From NCBI GenBank assembly GCA_003427395.1, contig BFEA01000774.1, forward strand, positions 425,857 through 448,695: DNA of 22,839 nt, in the 5' to 3' direction. Numbering within the stretch: the stretch's first letter is position 1; every line of letters starts with the position of its first letter. Origin of the DNA: Chara braunii. Its lineage: Eukaryota; Streptophyta; Charophyceae; Charales; Characeae. Of this stretch, positions 15,960 through 22,839 are shown piece after piece. A program made the translations under genes and the position numbers. The notes beneath the pieces were generated by a model. The model searched no databases. It was not told the DNA's origin and saw nothing but the letters and a program-made list of their open reading frames with translations.

Positions 15960-16772
15960 CTTCACTCTATGTCGTTCCTCGCAGAAAAGGGATATGATCC
16001 AGTCCACATCCCTCCTAAAATGCACACATTCCAATTTCTCCCTTCACAGCCTGCCAACGGGTGGTAATCTCGGTCTGCACCACTCGTTTGAGCTGTTCCG
16101 TGACCTCCCCCTCCTCCACCCTGGCTTCCTCCATTTCCAGCACACACCTCCTCCACCATATTACCCACAGTATGGATCTTCTTCCAAGACAGAAGAGGTT
16201 CCAAGCGCATTCGCTTCCGTGAGATTTGGGCAGTGCCCTAGTAATATTGCCCTCCAGTCCCATGGCCACGGTAAATCTGGCAACATCTGCTGCCATATCC
16301 TATCCCACCACTGCCACAGCAGTACGGAAGACGGGCACTGCATGAAGATGTGCTCGATCGTCTCTGATCTCTTCTGTGGGGGGAAACTGGACATACACCT
16401 TCGGCACATTGGCAGAGCACGGCCTTGCCACTCCAACCGGGTATGGTCAATTAGCCAATCATTGGTGGATAGGCAACGGTGTGCTATTTGCCATTGTAAT
16501 GATGACATCTTGGCTGATCTTAGCGAGTCTTGGAACCATCGGATCGGTCTTAGCAGGCCCCAGTCGGCATTCAGTTGGCGCCGCCACCTGTCCTCCACCA
16601 CATCCCGAAGGTGTCTCCTGGTCCTTGCCACCTGTCCTCCACCACATCCCGAAGGCGTCTCCTGGTCCTCGACATATTGTACGCCGGTTTTGCCTTCAGG
16701 TTGAGTAGTTGCACCTCCCTCTGAGCCCCCCCCCTTCCTTGGGCTGCCGTATTGCCCCACTTTCACCTCCAT
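15960..16772 (-). pseudogene. LINE ORF2 C-terminal remnant (zf-RVT), copy 2
   Basis: A 203-codon frame (16161-16772, minus) contains the conserved SLQWQIAHRCLSTNDWL block (residues about 90-106), then a zinc-knuckle pattern C-x2-C (CRRC) and H-x4-C in ETIEHIFMQC, then a WQWWDRIW stretch. This is the tail of plant-type LINE ORF2 proteins, downstream of the reverse transcriptase. The frame shifts near 16200 and continues in a neighbouring frame (16015-16296) with LFCLGRRSILWVIWWRRCV. No reverse transcriptase or endonuclease domain is present, so it is 5'-truncated and dead. A 45-base stretch near 16585-16660 is duplicated (CACCTGTCCTCCACCACATC twice). Confidence 0.8.
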
Positions 16773-16810
16773 TCCTCGGGGTCCAGGTGTAATTCTGCAA
16801 TCGAAGACCC

Positions 16811-16811
<1 letters not shown>

Positions 16812-16845
<34 letters not shown>

Positions 16846-16975
16846 GAAGAATCAGCCCCGTGGGACAGTGTGAGATGCTGGTAGGAGCAGTCACCTCAAG
16901 CTATCCCGGGGTGGCTCCATCTATTGGTGGGGAGCAGCACCTGCTGAGAAGCGAGCCCAGTGTCCCTTGTTACAA
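16812..16975 (-). mobile_element. tRNA-like SINE family G, copy G3, with poly(A) tail
   Basis: On the minus strand CAGCAGGTGCTGCTCCCCAC is followed by CAATAGATGGAGCC and, after about 90 further bases, by a poly(A) of about 33 (T-run 16812-16844). It has the same organisation as G1. The upstream B-box region is more eroded. It lies between the two LINE fragments, so the poly(A) could alternatively belong to the LINE whose coding part starts at 17412. Confidence 0.6.
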
Positions 16976-17411
16976 TTGTTCATTGTTCAGTATAGCATTC
17001 ACATCAAAATATTTTCGACCATGTAGGGGGAGTGACTATGAAGTCCGACCACTGTCCGGTACTGATGTGCATACTGGGATACCTAACATTGTTGTCTGCC
17101 CTTCCCCACTTCATCGTAATCACTGAAACTGGTCATCATCGTTTTTCCATTGTGAAGCCATTCAGCTCCTAAGCTTCCAAACCTTTGAATCTGCAGGCGC
17201 ATAGACGATGAAGCCTCCTTCTGGCCCATCCTTCCTCCTTGAAACCGTCTGCTGGGTTGGCCCAGGGTATATGACCTGCTTGAGTCTTGTTATTGTTGCC
17301 GAGTTTGTGGTCTGTGGGTGTTGTCCTCCGCCCAGTGAATGTCTGGGTCCTTCTGTTCACTGACTTCTTGCAAATGAAGGCCTGTGGGGCTGCCGTACCC
17401 TTTTGTAGACT
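16976..17411. other. Probable LINE 3' region, otherwise unrecognised
   Basis: Lies between the LINE copy 1 frame and SINE-G3. It has only short broken frames and is plausibly the decayed 3' end of the minus-strand LINE. Confidence 0.35.
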
Positions 17412-18793
17412 TCATCCTGTCGTTCCTGTTTGAGGTAAGGGGGGTGGGGTGGCGGGGGTGGACTGGGGAGGGAGGGAAGGTGCCAGTGGGGAGACTGGGG
17501 GGGCCAGGCACAGATGTTTGAGGGGGGGGTGTGGGTGGTGGTGGCGGGTTCGGAACGAGGATGAAGTTAGTTTGCAGGTATGGGATTTGGAACTCCTGTA
17601 AGGGTTTCCTACTCCATGTGTGCTCGGTGCCCCTCCAGGGTCCCAGGTGATACCCCTGATGGTCAGTCTGGCCTGCGGCTCCTTCTCATTTCTATATTGA
17701 TGTTTCGTGGCCTTCCAGGCTTCATGTGTCTGGGCTCTAATCACCTCCTCCAATGCTTGCTGGGCCTGCTGCAGTCCGAACTGGTGGTCCTTCCACATTG
17801 CACGCCAGGCCAGCATTAGCACATGGAGCCTTGTGTATGAGTATAGATTGAATGCAAACGCAGGCCAATGTTTTAGGATGTGATCTTTCTGCCCAGCACT
17901 AGCAGGCCCATGTCCCAGGGGATGTGGTAGGTGGTGAGGGAGTGGAAGGCTGCATCCCACCACCACCAAATCTGGGCAACCATTGGGCATGCCAAGAGGC
18001 AATGTTAAGTGTCGCTCGGGCTGAGGGTGAATCTCTGCCACAATAGGAACAGATGGGGGATAGCAGCCCTTTCTGTTCCAAGTTGGTTCTGGACACCAGC
18101 CAATCCGACGTGGGGAGGCATCGGTGCAGGATCTGCCACTGTAACGATCTAAGATTGGTGGGCATGATCTTAGAATACGTGCCAGGGCAGGTTCTGTACT
18201 TGGGTGGGGTCAATTAGCGAGTCCCTAGTCCATCTGGCAATGATGGTAGGCTCAATCGGTGGTCGTGGTGTCGATTGTCTGTAGCCCCTTTTGACCGTGT
18301 AGTCGCACATGTGCATTGGTTTCCCGTTCCCCCATTCCCACTCATCAGGATCAAAGGGTAGGGCTGCAATCGGAGTCGAGGACTCTCCACCCAGTAAGAG
18401 GCACCTCAGCGTACGATAGGCGGAACCCCCCTTTTTGTGGTCACCCACCACTCTTATGTGCATGAGGGTCTCCCAGTTTTCTTCGCAGTCAAGTTCTTCA
18501 TTCCTTGCAATCTGTGACATCCTCGCTGGCAGCCCTGGCTCGTGGGCCTTGAGAGTGCATGTTCCTTGATTGTTTGCTTCCACTCTGTAGACCACGAGTG
18601 CCAGTGGCAGGTCTGCACGTTTGACTACCCAGTCTCCTCGCTGCATAGGGGGCCCTCTTTTCAGGGCAAGTTGCCAAGCCAGCGGTATGGCCTCCCGCAG
18701 CGTTTCCAGCTTGGCAGTCACGTGTTTTCTGTATTTTAATTTTTGTTGCAATTGGTCCGGTGTGATCCAGTCAATGGGCCTCGCTCGCTCCAC
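17412..18793 (-). pseudogene. LINE ORF2 C-terminal remnant (zf-RVT), copy 1, at least three reading-frame shifts
   Basis: The first frame (18170-18793) has IPLAWQLALKRGPP and a WVVKRADLPLALVVYRVE block, a region seen between reverse transcriptase and zinc knuckle in green-lineage LINEs. It shifts near 18200 to a frame with RSLQWQILHRCLPTSDWL and CSYC. It shifts again near 18010, where only the third frame gives HCLLACPMVAQIWWWWD (H-x4-C of the knuckle). A further shift leads to RLHVLMLAWRAMWKD (about 17780-17830), a typical LINE C-terminus, and then a proline-rich end. The SLQWQI-HRCL-T-DWL block aligns with copy 2, so both derive from related LINEs. The remnant is non-functional. Confidence 0.8.
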
Positions 18794-18903
18794 TATTCGC
18801 TACATGCACAAAAGAGAGAAATGTGACGTTGTCTCTTTCCATGATCTAGTGAAAGATTCATTCTCTTTTTGCACATTTGTTGAGCAGTGGAGCGAGGCCC
18901 AAT
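18774..18903. mobile_element. Short element H, copy H3, at the 5' edge of LINE copy 1
   Basis: Inverted ends: TACATGCACAAAAGAGAG on the left, TTCTCTTTTTGCACATTTGT on the right, with outer GGGCCTCGCT / AGCGAGGCCC. The core (GTTGTCTCTTTCCATGATCT and AGTGAAAGATTC) is the inverse of the H1/H2 core. The first codons of the LINE frame lie in its left end. Confidence 0.6.
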
Positions 18904-19446
18904 TTCCAGTAGAGGATGGTTTTGTCAACTTTCTTGTTTGACCATGTCCAAAATTCCTTTTTATTTTTTTTTTAATCTTTTTTTAAGGGCCCAGTGCCCC
19001 ATTTCCAAAATTCCACTGCAAGGAAGGAGTGCTTTTGCACCTTGTCTGCACCTTTCCATTTTAAGTAAGGGAGTTAATGTTTTGTCTGCTGCTTTCCATT
19101 TCAAGCAAGCAAGCCAGTTCTGTGCTCTGTGTTTCTTTCTATTTTTAGACAGCCTGCCTGTCAATTTTTGCTGTTGCCTGGACATTGCACACCTGTACCT
19201 ACTAAGCAGTAAGTTACAAAGCTGTCGAAAATAATTTGCTTTTTTTTTTTAACATAGAAAGCCTCTCTTGAGAGCCACTTCTTCTTAGGTCAAAATTTTC
19301 TCCCCTAAACAAGAAAAAGTCGAAATTCTTCCTCCACTTCTTTTTTGAAGTTTTTTCTCTCATTATTGTTCGGCTCCCCCCCCCACCCTGAAATGGAATA
19401 GGAAAAGAGTTAAAAAAAAAAAAAAGAAATAGAATAGGAAAAGGGA
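18904..19446. other. No feature recognised
   Basis: AT-rich. Contains a T-run with CCATTTCCAAAATTCC-type duplication and a repeated TTTGTCTGC...TTTCCATTT around 19040-19100. A poly(A) run lies at about 19412-19425. No coding signal. Confidence 0.4.
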
Positions 19447-19675
19447 ATGCAGACCTGGGTTCAAATCCAGATGAGACCCGATGAACAATATTCCTGAATT
19501 ACCTATCGCAAGTCAGTTTCAAAATGATATATCTCGAGGATGTCGCCCTTCTGGAAAAAAAAAAAAAAAAAAAAGGAAAGAAAGGAGCGGACCTGAGTTC
19601 AAATCCAGATGAAACCCGATGAACAATATTCCTGAATTACCTATCACAAGTCAGTTTCAAAATGTTATCTCAAAA
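19447..19675 (+). repeat. Pair of about 85-bp repeats L with a B-box-like motif
   Basis: Copies at about 19448-19532 and 19590-19669 share GGTTCAAATCCAGATGA (second: AGTTCAAATCCAGATGA), GAACAATATTCCTGAATTAC and GTCAGTTTCAAAATG. Each is followed by an A-rich run. GGTTCAAATCC matches the Pol III B-box consensus, so these may be 5'-truncated tRNA-derived SINEs. No A-box was found. Confidence 0.6.
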
Positions 19676-19736
19676 AAAAAGAGGAAAGAAAGGAGCCACC
19701 ATTTCCCTCCTGTGCTGCCTCTTTCCGTTTTTTTAG

Positions 19737-19806
19737 GAAAGTAGTCCACCTTATTGACATCATTTGCTTCTGAAAGTAGCCCACCTTATTGACATCATTT
19801 GCTTCT
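19737..19806. repeat. 35-bp tandem duplication
   Basis: GAAAGTAG(T/C)CCACC followed by TTATTGACATCATTTGCTTC and T, at 19737-19771 and 19772-19806, with a single difference. Confidence 0.92.
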
Positions 19807-19949
19807 GTCAGTTTGATGAAAGGAACCGCCTTTATGGCTCTCCCACGTCGGATGCCAACTGTGCGTTTCTTTTTAATTAATAATTAGTGAATTAAAGGAA
19901 TTTTCTTTCCAAATGGCATGGTAGCAGCACATCATTCCCACCCGAGATC

Positions 19950-20406
19950 CAGCGTCCTAGCTCAGTTGGTGGTAAGGCACGCAAGTGGCATTCAGGAGGT
20001 CTTGGGTTCAATCCCCATTGGCCTCATGTACCTTCCTGGGCAAGCTTGGCGCACGCCACCTAGAGAGATGTCGTCGGTCCCCCCGAGTGGCATTGAGCAG
20101 AGACTGCTGATGCTCATAGGGGGAGGGGACTGGAGGGGAGGCACAGTGACTGGCCCATCGAAGAAGCTTGGTCCTGATGCTACCGGCTGACCCCTGGCCG
20201 GTATGGCCCACCTGCTGTAGCAGGTAGCAGGTATCGCACCTGCTGGTGGGTGCAGCTCCCGCATGTTCCCTCGTTGGAGGCTTGAGCACGGTTGTGGCGG
20301 CAAAGGGGTTCCCCGTAATACTACTATAATCATATAATGACAATAAAAAAGGCCTGAAAGGCTGTCCTGTCCAGATTCGACAAGTAATTGAATTGGTTGG
20401 GCTTAA
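19950..20406 (+). mobile_element. tRNA-derived SINE family A, copy A1, full length
   Basis: A-box-like TAGCTCAGTTGG (19958-19969) and B-box-like GGTTCAATCC (20005-20014), with GCAAGTGGCATTCAGGAGGT between them, identical to the same stretch in SINE-B1. The body differs from SINE-B throughout. The 3' region from CACCTGCTGGTGGGTG to GTAATACTA and the tail GTAATTGAATTGGTTGGGCT match A2. The element is about 455 bp, long for a SINE. C4 begins 25 bases downstream. Confidence 0.8.
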
Positions 20407-20430
20407 AGAAAATTCCCACCAGATGCTTCT

Positions 20431-20722
20431 GGGGCGAGGTGGCACTAGCAAAGAGGATCAGATTTACTCCCTGAACCTGGACGTGTTCGTGGAGAGGTGC
20501 AGATAATCACAACTGATATGCTTTTCTGCATCTGTTCTTCAAACCCATCCAGATTCAGGCGCATAATCAAATCCTTTTTTTTTGCTGGTGGGGAGCTCTG
20601 AATCTGGACATGTTTGTGGAGAGGTGCTGATAATTGAGACTGATGTGCTTTTCTGCATCTCTGCTTAAAACCCATCCAGATTCAGGCGCTTAATCAAATC
20701 CTTTTTTTGCTAGTCGGAGCTC
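20431..20722. mobile_element. Foldback MITE family C, copy C4 with duplicated inner part
   Basis: GGGGCGAGGTGGCACTAGCA starts the left arm. A right arm ends at about 20597 (GCTGGTGGGGAGCT). A second, partial element then follows from CTGAATCTGGACATG to GCTAGTCGGAGCTC. The two parts share TGCTTTTCTGCATCT and CCATCCAGATTCAGGCGC, so the element is partly tandem. Its TA target (CACTAGCAAAG) is empty. Confidence 0.75.
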
Positions 20723-21009
20723 TTAGCTAGGTCGTGTAAGCGTGGCAGTAGATCTTCCTTAGGCTCGCAGACAACGCTACCCTTCGGCTCGCGGACACCC
20801 CATAGCTGAACCTGGGGCTAGGTCCTACGTACTTCACTCCTGGCCATAGGGTTAAGAAAAAAAAAGAGCCACGGTCAGCAACCTGACAAGTCTAAGGGTC
20901 ATACCTTTTGGACTCAGCAAGGTTCCTATGCCCAAAAAATTGCGGAAAAAATCACGGAGTGGGCCTGGAAACAGGGGTGTTGTGAGAATGTCCTTAGGTC
21001 AGTATGCCA
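20723..21009. other. No feature recognised
   Basis: Contains a loose duplication GGCTCGCAGACA / GGCTCGCGGACA at about 20762-20790. Otherwise nothing that I can name. Confidence 0.4.
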
Positions 21010-21024
21010 GGGGCAAGCCCCCAC

Positions 21025-21031
21025 TACCGTA
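21025..21031. other. Probable Tc1/mariner-type excision footprint TACCGTA
   Basis: Other C copies read CCCACTAGCAAAG here. C5 reads CCCAC-TACCGTA-GCAAAG: two TA flanking CCG, the three terminal bases of family F. C2 carries a whole F at the identical TA. This is the form of scar that Tc1/mariner excision leaves. Confidence 0.7.
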
Positions 21032-21050
21032 GCAAAGAGGATCTGATTAA

Positions 21051-21191
21051 ACACCAGTACATCTGAAAAAGCAGATTGAGCCTCTCCTCAAACATAGGAA
21101 GCCATGAGCGGCCGATTCATTTTATCGACGGTTTATGGCCTCCGATGTTTTTAGGAGAGGCTCAATCTGCTTTATCGGATGTACTGGTGGT
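21051..21191. mobile_element. TTAA MITE family D, 141-bp copy nested in C5
   Basis: Flanks TTAA (21047-21050) and TTAC (21192-21195, one change). Ends ACACCAGTACATC and the inverse GATGTACTGGTGGT. The arms are inverted over about 58 bases, including AAGCAGATTGAGCCTCTCCT. Removing the element and one TTAA gives GATTAAGCACCTGAATCTGG, the family C consensus. A fragment with the same AGGAGAGGCTCAATC lies at 1922-1936. Confidence 0.85.
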
Positions 21192-21746
21192 TTACGCACC
21201 TGAATCTGGATGGGTTTTAAGTAGAGATGCGGATAAGCAGCAGGTCAATTGCGATTTTCTGCACCTTTCCACAAACAGGTCCTGACTGCACCTCTCCTCG
21301 AACATTAGATTCAAGTGTTATGGCCAACACCCTTCTTTGCTAGTGGGAGCTCACCCCTGGCTGTCAGAGGTCCAAACGACATATGGCCTCTAGAAGTTAT
21401 GTAGCCCCCCCAGCAAAGTCAGCAGTGAGGCAATAACCATGCACACAAGTCAAAAAAAGTCAACGATTTCTCCAGAGGCAGCTGCGGCCACAAATCACAA
21501 CAGACAAATCCAAAGGCTCAGGACCAGATTTTGGAAGTATCATCCAGGGCGGCTTGCTGGTGGGTCAAGCAAGGCACACAGGTCTCGAGAAATCTCCTCC
21601 ATCGGAGGAGGCAACCTGAGGTAGGCCAGGCGGAGCTGGAACTGCCGCATAATTTCTGTCTTTCCCAGATTGAAATCCATTCTGCCTTGTGCTGCCTGGA
21701 GGCTGAAGATCTGCTGAGCGCTAGCACTGGAGGAATTCAGTGTGTG

Positions 21747-21747
<1 letters not shown>

Positions 21748-21803
<56 letters not shown>

Positions 21804-21822
21804 AGGGAGGGAGGGAGGGAGG
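21748..21822. repeat. (GA)n followed by (GGGA)n microsatellite
   Basis: About 25 GA dinucleotides then six or so GGGA units. Sequence before it (21358-21747) and after it (21823-22280) shows no recognised gene. Confidence 0.95.
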
Positions 21823-22284
21823 TGCACATGGACCCGTCTTGTGATGTTCCCAAGATAAGATCCAGTGCTTTGCTTTTGAAGGCTGGCATTGCTGCACTCG
21901 ATGTTATTCGTCGTTATCCAGAATGATATTGCATGGGGAGTGACTCTGCATTTTGCTGAGATGCTCGGAAAAAAATACAGTTTTTTTTTCTTTTTTTCTT
22001 TTTTTTCCCCTTGTCTCTGTCATCGGGAAGTTTACGGCCTACAGAACAGATCCTGTTCAAGGGTGATGTTAGGTGTTCTTCGTTACTCAGAGCTTGCCCT
22101 GGGTGCGCAATGTGGCGCACCCCCAAAAATAGGGGTCAACAAGAAAAAAATTGGTCGGGGTAGGAGTGTGGAGTCGCACCCGCCTCCCCTTGCACAAAAT
22201 TGAACTAGACTGTAAAGCGGAAAAAAATGGGGCCTTTTCGATAGCAACCTCCGAAAACTGTGTTGTGAATGTATTCAAGGTATA

Positions 22285-22751
22285 TTTCAGGTCCGGTTCA
22301 GTCATGAAGAGATGCATTTCTGTATGGAACGGATAGTTCTGATGATCAGCGTTTGGTTTTTGCTGACAATAGGACACTGACCCTCACTATCACTGTCTTG
22401 GAGAAACGGCGAATTCACAAACTACATCTTTCTCTCTATGCATAAACGCTTTCTTTCAGGCCTGATACAATCATGATGAGTATGTGTGGTGAAAGACTGA
22501 AAGTAGCTTATGTTTTCTCAGTATGTGGTGTTTCTGTGCCTCCTCATCATGACTGTGACCGACGTGGAAGGTCGCTCGTATACATGGCGCAGTCTCCTCA
22601 AATGTACATGATGAGGATAGCGCTTTTCGTGAACTTCCATGAGGGCGCGCGCACCCTCATTATGACTGTATTAGTCCTGAAAGGGAGCGTGTATACATTT
22701 GCTAACAGTGCATTATATTGTGGAATGTATAGAAGCTTCCTTTCAGGTTTC

Positions 22752-22755
<4 letters not shown>
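22285..22755. repeat. Cluster of a 27-bp motif in both orientations
   Basis: A motif near TTTCAGGCCTGATACAATCA followed by TGATGAG occurs on the plus strand at 22285-22311 and 22454-22480, and inverted at 22542-22569 and 22654-22682. A truncated plus copy TTTCAGGTTTCATAC at 22741-22755 runs into the microsatellite. The inverted copies are followed by CGCTCGTATACAT or GCGTGTATACAT. No open frame crosses it. It may be the end region of a larger repeat cut by the window edge. Confidence 0.6.

Positions 22756-22839
<84 letters not shown>
22755..22839. repeat. (CT)n microsatellite at window end
   Basis: Pure CT to the last base. The true length is unknown because the sequence stops within it. Confidence 0.97.

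Larger units (their letters stand above)
21010..21357. mobile_element. Foldback MITE family C, copy C5, hit by F and D
   Basis: The left arm runs CCCACTA-CCG-TAGCAAAG then AGGATCTGATTAA, is interrupted by a D element, and resumes GCACCTGAATCTGGATGGG. The right arm ends TTTGCTAGTGGGAGCTC at about 21351. Without the D element it is the usual foldback. CCG at 21027-21029 is extra relative to all other copies. Confidence 0.8.

Noticed and set aside
16812-16844. Poly(A) tail of the LINE at 17412-18793
   Set aside because: Not excluded, but the sequence next to it matches SINE-G1, which ends in poly(A) at the same position, so assignment to SINE-G3 is better supported.
19950-20023. tRNA gene on the plus strand
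   Set aside because: Same head as SINE-B with a degenerate cloverleaf, joined to a multi-copy body.

Overview
This is nuclear, repeat-dominated eukaryotic DNA. I find no intact protein-coding gene, no bacterial-type gene organisation and no functional rRNA or tRNA gene. Three degenerate U6 snRNA copies carry the land-plant/charophyte type of 5' end (a GUCC...GGAC stem followed by AUCC), and two LINE fragments carry a plant-type zinc-knuckle tail (zf-RVT). I therefore infer a green-lineage streptophyte, with a large-genome charophyte such as Chara as a low-confidence guess. The window starts in a poly(C)/poly(A) run and ends in a (CT)n run, and single N bases sit at 1184 and 6506 in low-complexity or tandem sequence, so it may be a whole contig that stopped at unassemblable tracts.

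Families were defined by comparing the window with itself; the letters are mine. SINE-A and SINE-B are tRNA-derived SINEs sharing one tRNA-like head. SINE-G is another tRNA-like SINE with a poly(A) tail. C is a roughly 170-bp near-perfect foldback. D is a MITE family with ACCACCAGTAC ends and TTAA target duplications (piggyBac-like). F is a MITE family with CCGTCTTCACCC ends and TA target duplications (Tc1/mariner-like). E, H, I and K are further foldback repeats. LINE remnants lie on the minus strand at 15.96-16.77 and 17.41-18.79 kb.

Layout. 0-2.1 kb: C1, SINE-B1, SINE-A2, U6 copy 1. 2.3-4.1 kb: a fused D dimer, local tandem duplications, SINE-G1, foldback I, then C2 carrying F1. 4.1-6.3 kb: mostly unrecognised, with GC-rich palindromes and foldback K. 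6.3-7.6 kb: F2 with an internal 36-bp tandem array and a second F nested in it, F4, C3, U6 copy 2. 8.2-9.5 kb: D, U6 copy 3, a perfect hairpin, F6. 10.3-12.6 kb: tandem duplication, D5, E, then an 881-bp D inserted into one of two tandem repeat units. 12.6-15.3 kb: unrecognised sequence, SINE-B2, a hairpin, D, a 101-bp (CT)n on the tail of SINE-B3, SINE-G2. 15.7-18.9 kb: LINE remnants, SINE-G3, element H3. 19.4-21.4 kb: repeat pairs, full-length SINE-A1, C4, and C5 with a D insertion and a probable F excision footprint. 22.2 kb to the end: a cluster of a 27-bp motif in both orientations.

Nothing here works as a pathway. The value lies in nested insertions that reconstruct empty sites inside one contig, which fixes element boundaries, target-site rules and relative ages for several families that look undescribed.
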